From: Campanula takesimana
Taxonomy: Eukaryota > Streptophyta > Magnoliopsida > Asterales > Campanulaceae
Assembly (NCBI GenBank): GCA_026119855.1
Contig: JAOWBW010000300.1
Location: forward strand, 533,954 to 597,953
Direction of reading: 5' to 3'
Length of the DNA: 64,000 nucleotides
The position numbers were made by a program, and so were the translations under genes. The notes under the pieces were generated by a model. The model was given only the letters and a program-made list of their open reading frames with translations, was not told where the DNA came from and ran no database searches. This document shows, in pieces, positions 21,023-33,077 of this stretch (the first letter of the stretch is position 1; every line of letters starts with the position of its first letter).

Positions 21023-21688
21023 TTGATACCCACTTACCCGCCCGAGCAGGAGGAAATGATCGGTTTCAAAAGGAGTGAATTGGCATCCACCCTTTTCCAT
21101 TCAACACAACCATTAACGATCAAAATGGCTATAGGAAGGGCGGACATTGGAAGAGTCCTCATTGATACCGGGGCTTCGCGGGATATATTGTACTTCCACT
21201 GCCTGGAAGAAATGGGAATGTCCGAGGCGCACTTAACTCCGTACGCGGGTTTGTTAGAAGGGTTCACAAACCACACAGTCTATGCCAAGGGGACAATTGA
21301 CTTAGAAGTAACCATCGGGGAAAGGCCGTTTGAGAAAACAGCCCGCGTTACGTTTATGGTGATCGATCTGAAATCCCAATACAACGCGATACTGGGCGTA
21401 ACCGCACAAGCTGCCCTTGGAATAGTGGCCTCGATCCCTCACCAAAAAATCAAGTTCAGCACCCCTGTGGGGACCGCGTGTATTGAGAATAAACTCGAGC
21501 TCTTCCTCAAAGTAATAGAGAGGAAGAAGAAGAAGGAAAGCGCAGCGAAGCAAAAGCTGGGAAGCCCGAGGGAGGCAAAAAAGGCCAAGGCAAGTGAAGA
21601 GGAGGTCATAGACGCGGCCATGATCGGACGTTGTCTTTCCACTCAACAAGGGCAGAATTCAAGCGGAGCAGGAGAGCCCGCCGTATAG
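21023..21688 (+). pseudogene. Tat aspartic protease region
   Basis: It follows a legible linker (IIQQKVEAGELKKW at about 20815). It encodes a retropepsin with catalytic LIDTGASRDIL near residue 49 and the second-lobe phrase NAILGVTAQAALG near residue 121. The frame runs into a Lys/Glu-rich linker and closes at 21688. The RT frame starts about 50 bases earlier in another register, so a frameshift is needed near 21640. The protease cleaves the Gag-Pol polyprotein. Confidence 0.85.
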
Positions 21689-24600
21689 CCGCGAAAACCG
21701 AGCACATTAATATTGCAATTGATTCGCTGCATGACCGAGAAGTTACAGATATTTTCCCCAATGATGCTTTGGAAGATGTGGTTATATATCCGGCATACCC
21801 CGAGCAGACAATAAAGGTCGGGCTAGAGATCCCCGGGGAGGAAAGGAAGGTTCTGATAGAATTATTGAGAGGAAGTCTGGACGTGTTCGCCTGGACCGTA
21901 GAAGATATGGAGGGGATAAGCAGAGAGGTGATCGAGCACGAACTAAATATCGATCCCACATTCACCAGGGTACTTCAAAAAGAAAGATATTTTTCCCCGG
22001 AGAAGAAGGCCGCGATCAAGGTCGAGGTGGATAAATTGCTGAAAGCGAAGATCATAAGCCCGATCAAATACCCGGTGTAGTTAGCCAACATAGTAATGGT
22101 GACCAAAGCAAATGGGAAATGGAGGATGTGCGTAGATTTTACGGATCTAAATAAGGCCTGTCCCAAAGACTGTTATCCCCTCCCCCGGATCGACCAGTTG
22201 GTAGACTCTATCGCCGGGCATAGGGTATTGAGCTTTATAGATGCATACTCGGGCTACCATCAAATCAAAATGAAGGAGGCTGATGTTCCGTCCTGCGCCT
22301 TTTACGGTGCGGGCAAAACTTACACTTTTAACAACATGACGTTCGGTCTCAAGAATGCGGGCGGTACATATCAAAGAATGGTGGGAATCGTCTTCGACGA
22401 TCAGTTGGGCCGAAACCTGGAAGCATACATCGATGATATGGTTATCAAGACCAAGGAAACCTCTCATGATATTGCTGTAGCAGAAACCTTCACCAGCCTC
22501 CGAAGAAACAATATGAAACTTAACCCATCCAAATGCGCCTTTGGAGTAAAGGCAGGAAAGTTTTTGGGCTTCATGATGAACCAGAGAGGGATAGAGGCAA
22601 ACCCGGAGAAAATCATGGCGTTGATAAATATGCAACCCCCCAGATGTGTTAAGGAAGTACAGAAGCTGAATGGCTGCATCACGGCCCTAGGGAGGTTCAT
22701 CGCCAAGTCAGCAGAAAAATGCCTACCTTTCTTCAACACTTTAAAAGGAGGAAGAAAGGAAGGTTTTGAATGGAACGAGGACTGCCGGAATGCATTTGAG
22801 CAAATAAAAGCCTACCTGGGAAAGCCGCCGCTGTTGAGCAGCCCTGTTTTGGGTGAAGAACTCTATGTTTTCCTGGCCGCAACAGATCACGCAGTAGCCG
22901 CGGTTCTGGTAAGGGAAGAAGGTGACCTTCAGAAGCCCGTGTATTATGTCTCCAAGGCACTATCCGCAGTAGAAGGACGCTACTTGAACATTGAAAAGCT
23001 GGCTTTCGCCCTGCTTATAGCCGCCCGGAAGCTACGGGCATACTTTATCGCCCACCCTATCACGGTCTATTCGGATACCCCACTGAAGAAAGTGCTCCAT
23101 AAGCCCGAATCCTCGGGGAGGATGCTGTCATGGTCTATAGAGCTGACTGAGTTTCAGATTACTTACTCCCCGCGAAAGACCATCAAAGCACAAGCACTGG
23201 CGAACTTTGTGGCAGAAACCACGTTTGAAGCAAAGGAAAGAAAAGCGGACAAAATCCAGCCCGCTAAAGCAGAGAAAAAGCGGGGAAAGAAGGCCATAGA
23301 TGATGGGGAAAGACCGGAGAATTGTTGGTCGTTAAGTGTTGAGGGATCCTCGGGAAAAACTGTTAGTGGCGCCGGAATCCTATTGATCGCCCCAGAAGGT
23401 CAAAGGTTTAAACGAGCTTTGAGGTTTAAGTTCGCGGTCTCCAACAACCAAGCCGAGTACGAGGCATTGATAGCGGGCTTGGAATTAGCCCGGGACATGA
23501 AGGTGTCCAATTTAATCGTGAAGAGCGACTCACAGTTAGTGGTAAATTAGGTCAAAGGGGAATATGAGATAAATCACCCGGTGTTGCTCAAATACAAGGA
23601 GCTCGTAGCAAACCTATTAAAGGAATTCGAGTACCACGAGCTAACCCAAGTTGACCGGGCTGAAAATTCCGAGGCGGACTTGCTTTCAAGAATCACTAAC
23701 GAAGACATTGCAAAGCTTAGTGTGGACTGCTGGATAGAATTCACGGAGCGCCCGGCCATTGACAGGACAGAGATCCACCAAATAGGGGAGCCCGAGAAGG
23801 ATTGGGTGGACGAGATTAAGGAATACATCGAAAAAGAAATCCTTCCCAACGATCCGGATCGAGCAAAAGTTTTGAGGAGACAGGCCGCTAGATACACGGT
23901 CATTGACGACGTGCTTTATCGAAGGTCTTTTACCAAACCCCTACTAAGGTGTATGAAATCTGAGACCATCACCAACTTGTTATACGAAGTTCATGAGGGC
24001 GTATGTGGAGGGCATCCCGGAACCCGGACACTATCCGATAAAATCAGATTCCTCGGGTATTACTGGCCGACAATGAAAAGAGATGCAGAGGAATATGTTC
24101 GCAAATGTGATCAATGCCAGAGGTTCGCCAACATTCCGAGACAGCCATCCACGGAGCAAAGCTTGGTCGTCCCAACTTGGGCATTCGATATGTGGGGGAT
24201 TGATCTGATTGGGCCTTACCCCAAAGCGCCCGGAGGAGCACAAATGGTAGTGGTGGCAGTAGATTACTTCACAAAATGGGTAGAAGCAAAGGCCCTGGCC
24301 AATACCACCGAAGCAAACATCATCAAATTTGTCCACGACCATATATAATGTCGTTTTGGTTCGCCGCGGGCTATCGTTTCCGATCATGGACCTCAATTTC
24401 AATGCAAGTTTACGGCAGAATGTAGAAGACTAAATGTAGAGCACCGACAGTCCTGAGTAGCAAGACCGCAGGCGAATGGGCAGGCCGAGGCCGCTAATAA
24501 ACTGCTCATGACCGCATTGCACAAGAACCTGAAGGGATGAAGCGGGCGTTGGATGGAAGAGCTCAGTACTGCCCTGTGGGTTGTCCGCACCACTACGAGA

Positions 24601-25035
24601 AACTCAACTGGAGAAACCCCTTTCTCTTTGACATATGGGTCGGACGCAGTCGCGCCCGTGGAGGCAGCTTTGCCCACCTACATGGTGGACCATTTTGATG
24701 AAACAAAGAATGAGGAAGCCCGAAGAAACGACTTAGACTCTCTTAAAGAAAAACGGTTGCAAGCACGGGCAAAAATGGTCAATTACAAACAAAAAGCAAA
24801 GGTTCATCATGACAAGAGAGTAAAAAAGAGGTCATTCGCCGTAGGGGACTGGGTATTAAGGAAAGTCGAAGTCACGGGAAGACAGCCCGGATACAACAAG
24901 CTCGCACCCAATTGGGAGGGGCCATGTCAGATAGCCCGCATAATCAAGGAAGGGACTTACAGACTCCTCACCAAAGAAGGGAAGGACTTAAAGAACGCTT
25001 GGCACAGCTACCACTTGAAGAAGTACTGCCCTTAA
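21641..25035 (+). pseudogene. Tat pol: RT, two RNase H domains, integrase, with five in-frame stops
   Basis: One register can be followed through 3.4 kb. RT runs from about 21990: NGKWRMCVDFTDLNKACPKD, SFIDAYSGYHQI, FGLKNAGGTYQRM and the catalytic YIDDM at about 22420. The first RNase H is at about 22860-23120 (LAATDHAVAAVLVRE, YSDTPLKKVL). A second, archaeal-type RNase H lies at about 23315-23550 (SVEGSSGKTVSGAGILL, NNQAEYEALIAGL, SDSQLVVN); this pair is diagnostic for Tat. Integrase runs from about 23960: HEGVCGGHPGTRT, CDQCQRF, IDLIGPYP, DHGPQFQC and NGQAEAANK. In-frame stops: TAG 22078-22080, TAG 23548-23550, TAA 24346-24348, TGA 24454-24456, TGA 24538-24540. The end (KNAWHSYHLKKYCP) looks natural. 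Confidence 0.9.
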
Positions 25036-25812
25036 AGATTGTATTCCCCCTTTTTATTAGAAATCCGCCTGTTTTCTATTTTCTGCATTGTAATTTTGAT
25101 GTACGGCTCTATGAGCGAAAAAAAAAAAAAAAAAGAAGATGAAAGATCAATAATATTATGTTTGTCCCATTGAAACGAAAGATCATAGATAGATACCGAA
25201 AAGAAAAGCATGTATTCTGCAAGATATGACAAAGTGCCAAACCACCAAGGCCCCGCGCCTAAAATACCGTTGCATGAATCTTCATGCACGATGCGCGGTC
25301 ATACGCCCTCGAGCTAGACCGTAAGCCCGTCAAGGGAAATACCGTTGCATGAATCTTCATGCGCGGTCATACACCCTCGAGCTAGACCGTAAGCCCGTCA
25401 AGGGAAATACCGTTGCATGAATCTTCATGCACGATGCGCGGTCATACGCCCCCGAGCTAGACCATAAGCCCGCCGAGGGAAATAATCATGAATACCAGAC
25501 ATACAAAGTTCAAGGCACATTTACATTAATCAGGCAAAAGGGGCCCCACAACAGCCTGGGGCCATAGCCTTGAAAAACAAAGAAGAGATACAAAACAAAG
25601 TGATCAAGGAAAAACAATGAATGCTTGGCAATTCCAAGGCAACCAGCAAAAGGGCAATAAAATACAACGGAAGTAAATGTCAGGGAGATATGGGGTCAAG
25701 AGAAGAACAAATAGATACATAACAAAATCAGGTCAAAATACAATCAAATGTTCAAGATTCGTGAAATCTAGGACTGTTACAAAAGGTCCCAGGACGTAGC
25801 CCGGTCTGATCT
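25036..25812. other. Tat region between pol and the antisense gene, with a short tandem array
   Basis: No gene on either strand. At 25262-25480 a unit of 66-78 bp is repeated three times; each copy begins AAATACCGTTGC and holds the near-perfect palindrome GCATGAATCTTCATGC and then CTCGAGCTAGACC. The rest is probably the shared 3' untranslated end of the convergent pol and antisense transcripts. Confidence 0.7.
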
Positions 25813-28800
25813 TCAACTGGCCGGAGGAGGATTGGCTTCCACTTCTGGAACAGAATCAAAAGCATTATGGTCAGCTGCAGAACGAGCCAGAGCTTCAGAG
25901 GCTTCGGCTAGAGCGGAGGCAAAAGTTGAAAAAGGGAGAACAATACCTTCGACGAAGGGGCCATTGGGGCCAAAGACCTTCTCCAGAGCTGCGGCCAGAG
26001 ACAAGGCGGATTCATCACCTGTAAACCGCAAATCATCTATCATTTTGATCAAGGGTTGAACGGTTACAGGTGAAACCGGAGGCAAAGCATTCCGAACTGA
26101 CTCGGGCAGGGCCTCAAGCTGATGATCGGCAAAGGTCACTAAGGAATGACCATTAAAGCATTCCGGATCCGTGGCCACGATAGAACAAATAATAGTGATC
26201 TCTTGAGCAGTGTATTTCCCCGTGGCCGCAAGATTCCGGGCAATAGTGTGCACCGCCTGCTCATACTGCTCGTTGCCCGCGATGGATATTTTCTCGGAGT
26301 ACTCAGCAGACTCTTTGAATTCAGCAACCGCCTTGCCCCTCTCCTCCTCCAAGACCCGCTCTCGCTCATTTTCATAGCGCATTTGATCAAGAAGTTTACC
26401 GTCCAGCTCATCCACTCTGTTGGACAGCTCCTCGGATTTCTTCTTCTCCGCTTCTAAAGACTTCAGGAGCTCAGCATTACGAGCATCAACACTTGCCTTC
26501 TCGGCCTCAGCCCGCTCTTTGGCTTCTCGAGCAACTGTCAGATCACTGCTCAATTTAGACACCTCCTTGGCCGCGCTAATGACCTCCGCATCTTTGCTCT
26601 TCAACTCCTTGCCAGCGCTCTCCACAGCCTTGGTCAACTTATGGATCTCCTCCCTCGCCGCCATCAGCTCAGTATTCATCGCCGCGATCACGGCGGCGTC
26701 AGCCTCATGTTGAGTCCGCAGATAGATAACCTCGTTGGCAATCTGCAAATAACAAATATGATTACACTACGGGGCAGAAAGAAGCACGACATGTAATCCA
26801 AGTCAAAGACGAACCTCGGTCAAACACAGGCCCACATTGCCCGCGGCGGCGATGGGATTCGAAGCAGCCAAAACCTTCTGTTGATAATCAGGAAAATAGA
26901 GGCGGTGCATCAGCCCGTCACCAACATAAGCATTAGCGCTTCGGCGACTATGGAGATCCAGCCCATAAACCTTTGGGGCCTTGGCTATCTTGAGCCCGAA
27001 CTCCCGGGCACGCTCTCTATCCTCAATTGACTCCACCGGATATAGATTGGAGCACATGGTCCCTCTCGAAGGAGATAAAACCGTAAAGTCGCCAGAGGAA
27101 GAGCCGACCTTTTGATATTTATCCCTCTGAGGGGACGTTGGATCCCCGATGGCGGATCGTTTCTTTGTTGGCTCGGGAGCAGATAGACCTATGCCAGGAG
27201 CCTGAGAAGAGTGGCCGGTTCCGATCACAGTTTTACCGCGGCCAGCGCCTTGACGGGGATTCGGAGGCAGATTCCGGGTCAATTGCGGCTGAGAAACCAC
27301 CGCTCCGGATTTATCAACTTTGTCCGTAATAGGGATCTTGACCCCAGGAGCCTCCATCTTTTTCATAGCATCGGCTCTCCTTTGTTTTTCAAGAGCTGCG
27401 GCTTTCCTGGACGCGATCTTAATTTCTGCTGCGGTCTTGGGAGGCATCGTGTCAGTCGGATCTGCGAACAAGAGCAGCAGTCAGATAGATGAAACAGAGC
27501 GAAAAAGACAGGAAAAATAGTATGAAAGGGTACAATGAAAGAGACCGAGTAAACCAGGGTCTGGACACGTCTCCCCCGAATTACAAGCAGAGCAATCAGA
27601 AAGGAAAGCAAATGATTGATGAACTTTCCAATCAGGGTCTCGCAACAAAGGGGCCATGATAACCCTAGGCTCGGGGCCAGAAGCGCGCCTCGGGGCCACC
27701 CCGGCGAAGGTCAGAAGCTCTTCATCGCTAATAATCGCTGAGACATCGTAAACTTGAGGAGTCTCCACCACCGACTGATCATCCAGGGTAACCCTCTTCG
27801 TAAACCGAGCAAGATAAGCCTCCATCGCCGCGCTCAGATCTCGGCCTTCTTCCGGATCGAGAAAATTTTGGCGGGACATCGAGATCGGTGCTAGATTGTC
27901 AGGGCGAGGGAACGGCCAGCCTAACCGATTCTGAATAACGAAAGGGTATCTTTGCCATTGATCGAACTTATTGGTAGCAGCGGAAAATATTTTCTCAGAC
28001 CGCGGTTTGGTCTTCAAACTCAAGCAGCCCGCAGTAACTTGATGGGTAAAATAAATATGGAGCGCGGACAAAGAGGGCTCATACCCCAGCACACGACTTA
28101 CGACTATAAAGGACACCAGATAATGAATGGCATTCGGGGTCAAGTCCATAGGGAGGCAATGGGTGAACTCAAGAAATTCACAAATAAATGGGTCCAAAGG
28201 AAGGCGCAGCCCATTTTCGAACTGAACCGGATAGAATATGCAGGCAAGGTTCTCGGCCCGGATCAATGGAGGAGTCATTGATTTACCGCCCATAAGAGAC
28301 TCATATTCAATAAGACCATGGACAAGATAGACTTTGGAGTCGACATGAAACTGCGATAAATACTCATCATCGGCATCCTCCTCGCTCTCGTCCCTCAGAC
28401 CCGCACCAGAGCAAGACGCACCTGCTTGATTGGTCCTCCTGTTATTAGGGCCCTCAGGAAAGGAATCTACGATCCTAACAGGGGAGCGGAGCAAGTTGAC
28501 CTTGCGGGCAGTATCAGGGGCCAACCTCTCCAGTTGCCCGCATGAGTCCGATTGAGTGTCTGAGGAACCACCTCCCTCGACATCACGGGAAGGTTCATCC
28601 AATAAGAATTCATCGACATCATCAGCCCGCTCTGAAGCATCCCCGCTGCTGGTTACCTAAATCACCCCAGCATCCATAGAAATGTCGCGGTCATGGCCCT
28701 GAACGGGCAATTTGTCATCCAGAGGGGTATCCAACCAAGACTGAGCATCAGATCCGCTCGCAGACACGCGGTCTCCACCTAAACTCACCAACCTTCTAGC

Positions 28801-29100
28801 ATTACCGGCCATATCTACATTATCGAGGAATCGAGTTAAAACAGCTTTCACAAAAACCCCTAACTGTTCCTCGCCCCCTAGGACCCTCATTCTCCCCGAA
28901 TCAAAATGGACCGAGGGACCTGTCTCCCACAGTAGGGGTAGGATCCAAGAGTCCCAATCATAGAATATATCTATGGTCCTGAAAGCCTCCAAGGAAAGTC
29001 TTTTCCAGGCATTTATCAGGTACCGGTAAATCCCTCCCGTTCGTCGACAACAACAAAAAAGGTCCGGACGAAGCATTCTCCCCAGGTCCAATTCATCCAT
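25813..29100 (-). pseudogene. Antisense gene of the Tat element (putative gypsy-type transposon family, PF04195-like), three exons
   Basis: Some Tat elements carry an extra gene convergent to pol; its role is unknown. Exon 1 starts at ATG 29098-29100 (MDELDLGRMLRPD). It holds a domain like Pfam 'putative gypsy type transposon': NGLRLPLDPFICEFLE, LTPNAIHYLVSFIVVSRVLG, EPSLSALHIYF and GWPFP at 27900-28240. Exon 1 is interrupted by TAG at 28657-28659. Exon 2 (about 26815-27461) is basic and Pro/Ser-rich (NLPPNPRQGAGRGK). Exon 3 (25813-26742) begins IANEVIYLRTQHEADAAV and is a long Ala/Glu/Lys coiled coil. Introns: about 27462-27584 (GTAATT...GCAG) and 26743-26814 (GTTCGT...GCAG, in phase). A TATA box lies upstream. 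Apart from the one stop the frames are well kept. Confidence 0.75.
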
Positions 29101-29478
29101 AACCACAGTCAGAGGTCTTTTCAACAAAACTTTATAAAATCAAAGATGGACCCAGGATTCCTAAGAAAGAGGCAAGTCAACCGGTTAGAAATCGAAAACT
29201 CGGTGGTTAAAAGTTAAAAACTTGGTTCGTGATGTTAGAAGTTTTGAAGACTCGGCGTTTTAAGATTCTACCCCCGATGAACGGTGGAAAGGACCAAAGT
29301 CAGAAAGTTAGCAATCAGAAGTCAAGCGATGAAAATAAAAATGGGAAGCACTACCTGTTAATTGATCGAGTTAAGGAAATAGAAGAAGCAAATCGTCATC
29401 GTTATCAGCAATGATTCTTCCGAAAGCAATAACCAAAGATTAAAAGTGCCGAAGGTTTTTGAATAAGCCAATTAGGGT

Positions 29479-29486
29479 TATTTATA
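29479..29486 (-). promoter_or_regulatory. TATA box of the antisense gene
   Basis: The minus strand reads GGGGGTATAAATAACCC. It lies about 380 bp upstream of the antisense ATG at 29100, outside the LTR, so the antisense gene probably has its own promoter. Plant consensus is TATAAATA. Confidence 0.5.
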
Positions 29487-29808
29487 CCCCCAGAATGGGT
29501 CGGGTTTTGTCCAAGACCCGGAACGACCCGGCATACACCCGGAAAATGAAGAGGTGGGAATCAGCTTTTTTCGAATTCCAATGACGGTTCGCATTTAATG
29601 AGCATGCTCCTTGTCATATCAAGGACCTGATAGCTACGTCACTAGCCTGACTCGAGGGGCCCACTGTCCTATCGTCAACCACCATCGTGAGACTCCCGTC
29701 CCATGATATTCCGTGCGCGTATTTACTACAGTTTGCCCGGACCGAGCCATGGAAATGTAACTCCTCGCGCCGCTCATAAATAAGCTGACCCTCGTAGTTA
29801 GGGGCCAC

Positions 29809-30454
29809 TGATGAGACCGAGCATCACAGACCGGACCGGACCTGGTTCAAAGCAAGTACAAGCGAGTTCGACTACACCGAACCGGATAAGCCCGCAAGCG
29901 AGAAATCCTGAGAACCCCGGGATTCCTGATGACCATGACCAAGATGGCTCTGCCTCCCGCTATCCTAAGGGTCCCGTGTTGATCACTCAACCTCCTGCCC
30001 GGAGCCCGCAGTATCCAGCTGTCACAAACGTACAACTGACGTTACTTGTTCGTACCTGACATACCATAACGGTTGGTGGTGGAACCATGATTCCCTGACA
30101 ACACGCCACGTTCTCAGCCACTCCCCTGGCCGAACCAATGAGGACCTGCCGCGTGTCTATCCGGTACCAGAGCGGTTAGTACCTTAAACCTACCCCCTTC
30201 TTCTACTCATATAAATACTCCTATCCGCCCCCAAGGGCCAGGTACGTGCTCTATCCTATTCACACACACAAGGTCTTCATTGAACCTTCCACTTAGGTTT
30301 TCCTCAGAGATCTTACTCTCACACCCGAGGGTCTAAGCCGGATTCCAACCCGGCCTTGGTCCTAACGGTGTTCTTGTCTGTGTTGTGATCAGGATCAAGA
30401 GACAGCTAAATTGGAGTCCTATCTCGGTGACCCCAGATTCTCAGGGGGTCATCA
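29809..30454 (+). repeat. 3' LTR of the Tat element
   Basis: It starts TGATGAGACC right after a purine tract (AGTTAGGGGCCAC) and probably ends GGGGGTCATCA, giving inverted termini TGATG/CATCA. A TATA box TATAAATA is at 30210-30217, followed by a CACACACA leader. An alternative right end is GTTGTGATCA at 30391. With no 5' LTR in the window the boundaries cannot be confirmed. Confidence 0.6.
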
Positions 30455-30854
30455 AAAACAGCTTCAAATCCTAAAATTGTTGTGAGATCGGCATGAAATA
30501 TCTACAGCAAAAACTTAAGAACGTAAGTAGCAAAATGTATGTGAATTTGTTACTAAAATAAGGATCATATGTTCATACCGAAGAAGGAGATTCATTAAGT
30601 AGATGTTCAACAGTTTTCCCCAAAAACACAAGACATTCTCTCTCCCATAATGAGAAGTACGAAGTGGACGTACTATCGCTAACCTTGACAATAACATTGT
30701 ACGTGTCATGCACAATTTTCATTAGGAGTATAATTTAATTGTTTTGCGTTTATAATTAGTAACAACGAAAATGAAGTTATGGTGTACTATTTATTTGTAC
30801 ATACTTTAATTTTGCAATACTATATACATAATGAAAGTATAGGAAAAATGTTTA
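30455..30854. other. AT-rich intergenic stretch
   Basis: I see no gene, TE terminus or RNA gene here. Confidence 0.4.
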
Positions 30855-31110
30855 CTCCCTCCGTCCCATTCGAATTAGGATAAAATTCTATTTTGGGTGT
30901 CCCATTTGAATTAGTACAACAAAAAAATGGAAGTCTTTTATTTAATGGGAGTCACATGCACACTCACAACAACTTTCCACTCATTATTCTCTACTCCCAC
31001 TTTCTCTTTCCTACTTCACTTTTCATACAAACAACTCGTACTCCACTAAAACGTTTTCCTTAATCCCCGTGAACAACCCAAAAATCCTAATTCGGGTGGG
31101 ACGTAAGGAG
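30855..31110. mobile_element. Stowaway-type MITE
   Basis: It runs from CTCCCTCCGTCCCATTCGAA to TTCGGGTGGGACGTAAGGAG, with TA at 30853-30854 and 31111-31112. Inner parts also pair (CGAATTAGGATAAAA with ATCCTAATTCG). A lone further left end (CTCCCTCCGTCCT) starts at 31128 with no visible partner. Confidence 0.88.
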
Positions 31111-31378
31111 TATAATTTAAAATAGAACTCCCTCCGTCCTACTTTAAAGTTTATAATTTTATTTTTGGAATGTCCCATATTAACGTTCTTAGTTACGTTA
31201 TTACTTAATTTTTTTGGAATTTCGAAAGAGGACACCGACAAATGTAAATTTATGAAACCAAACACGATTTCCAAGTTAGTTCTTGGGAATAGAGGCAAAA
31301 CGAAAAGGCGATAAGAAAAGTAAGGGGCAGAAAAACCTACCTCGGTGATGGGGATGAAATGACCTTTGGTGAAAGTAG

Positions 31379-31387
31379 TAAGCATGC
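31379..31387. other. Left target-site duplication of the Mutator-type element
   Basis: TAAGCATGC, identical to 46197-46205. Nine bases is the duplication length of the Mutator superfamily. Confidence 0.9.
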
Positions 31388-31981
31388 GGGCAAATTGCAG
31401 TTTGGTTACCCATGTTTTATCAATAGTTGCAATGTGGTTCCCAACAATGTAAATTTTGCAACCCCCTAGCCAACATTGTCGATTTGTTGCAATCAAATGT
31501 AAAATCAGTTAAAAACTAACTTTCGTTAACTAAAATGAGCCATGTGTCACGTCCATGAATTTAAAGGGGAAAAATAGAGAAAAGTGTATAAAAAAAGAAA
31601 CAAAAAAAAACCTTCTTCTCCGGATTCACCCTACCAATTTCCTACCCCTTTCTTCACCAACATCAAACTCAACTTTTCCAGTCCCTCTATCTAGCGCTCA
31701 CATCTCAGATCTCCAAAATACTTCGCCCCACACTTCAATCAATAGATTTCAATAGGTGGACGGTGGGGTGACGTGGGAGATCCCCAACTGTTGACAAAGC
31801 AGATGCAAGTTGAACACCCCTTGTATATGAGTTCCATGATTCCAACTCTAATTCGTCGGAGAATTGAGATAATTATCTCGACCACTGAGTAATGATTCTT
31901 CCATTTTAATTATACTAGTTAGCGACCCGTCGATACTCGACGGGACATAATAAAAGTAATTAATTATAAATAACTTAAATA

Positions 31982-32270
31982 CTCCCTATGTCTCCAGTTA
32001 GTGTAAACCAAAATATTGGGCACACAAATTAAGAAAAAGTAAGAGAGATAAATAATGGAAGGAAGTGTTTGTGAGTATGAGAAATTAAAATAGGAGAGAG
32101 AATGAGTGGGAGGAATAGTAAGTTGATTAGTTTTGTGAGTGTAAAAGTAAAGTAAGAGAGAGAATGAGTGGGTGAAATAGTAAAGATTCTTTGCTATTTT
32201 TGGGCAGTTCACACTAACCTGAGACAGACGAAAAAGGAAATAAGTTCACACTAACATGAGACGGAGGGAG
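31982..32270. mobile_element. Stowaway-type MITE inside the Helitron
   Basis: It runs from CTCCCTATGTCTCCAGTTAG to ACATGAGACGGAGGGAG, with TA on both sides (31980-31981, 32271-32272). The inner sequence contains GAGAATGAGTGGG twice. Confidence 0.82.
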
Positions 32271-32398
32271 TATACATTTTTAAAAATTAATAAAATTGTT
32301 TACTAAGTTTAATTCTATTCTCATCTCCTTGATTCTTGTAAAATGATTCTTGTAACCTTATTATTTATAGTATATGAAATCTTTAGAAGCGTAATACT

Positions 32399-32886
32399 TG
32401 TTATGCAATTATCACACATCTACTAAAGAGAGAAACATAGACCAGTATATAGATTTGAGGAGCTACTCTCCTTCTCACCAATTGGTTGTAAGGTGGACCC
32501 TCTAATATAGTTTGTTACCGGCTCGGTCTAGCCTATGTTCATACTTAGGCCTCTCTCTGCTTCTGACATATCTCTATTCTAAGATGGTATCAGAGGCACC
32601 AATCTATGTTGACCTGATCGCTTCCATTGTTTTTATGGACCCTCTGCTATCTCTTCTACAAGGTCCACTACACGTGTAGGCCCAACAGCTCATGATGTTG
32701 CTCCGCATCACCCGATTAATAAGTCTACGTCGTAAGCCTTAGCAAAGTCTGAGTGCCTGGATATACATGAGGGGGCGTGTTGGACAAATATACCATATCT
32801 ACTAAAGAGATAAACATGGACTGGTATATAGACTTGAGGAGTTACCCCCTTATCACCAATTGGTTTTAAGGTGGAACCTTCAACAG
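32399..32886 (+). mobile_element. TRIM (miniature LTR retrotransposon)
   Basis: The first LTR of about 185 bp (32399 to about 32583) starts TGTTATGC. It is followed by TGGTATCAGAG (32585-32595), a primer-binding site for tRNA-iMet. About 180 bp of non-coding interior lead to the purine tract GAGGGGGCG and a second LTR starting TGTTGGAC (32778). This LTR matches the first through ATCTACTAAAGAGA and CACCAATTGGTT but is cut near 32886. No protein could fit. Confidence 0.78.
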
Positions 32887-33077
32887 TGGCGAAGCCACAT
32901 AGTGCTTATGGAGGTTAGCTGACCCCTTTGGATCTTGGAGCTCTATGAATTTCACCCCCTTCAAATTATAATAATAGCATTTTTACTAATAAAACCATTA
33001 ATTTTGACCCCTTTAATTATTGGAAAAAAATACACCACAAAAATAATTTCGACCCCATTTAAGAAAAATCATAGCTT
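32887..33077. other. Unassigned Helitron interior
   Basis: It starts GTGGCGAAGCCACATAG, which contains the short palindrome GTGGC-GAA-GCCAC. It resembles internal retroelement or repeat sequence but I cannot name it. Confidence 0.35.

Larger units (their letters stand above)
19453..30454 (+). mobile_element. Tat/Retand-lineage Ty3/gypsy element, 5' truncated, with antisense gene
   Basis: Dual RNase H domains, a Tat-type gag, a long 3' region with an antisense ORF and a downstream LTR mark the Tat clade. The 5' LTR and primer-binding site are missing: gag abuts a truncated Athila LTR. Multiple stops make it inactive. Its sequence is richer in GC than the flanking DNA. Confidence 0.88.

Noticed and set aside
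30392..30454. The Tat LTR ending at GTTGTGATCA (30391) instead of at 30454
   Set aside because: TGAT/ATCA is a weaker inverted pair than TGATG/CATCA at 30454, but I could not exclude it without the other LTR.
32585..32595. Reading TGGTATCAGAG as part of a tRNA gene
   Set aside because: It is a primer-binding site downstream of a short LTR; no cloverleaf can be drawn. I found no tRNA or rRNA gene in the window.
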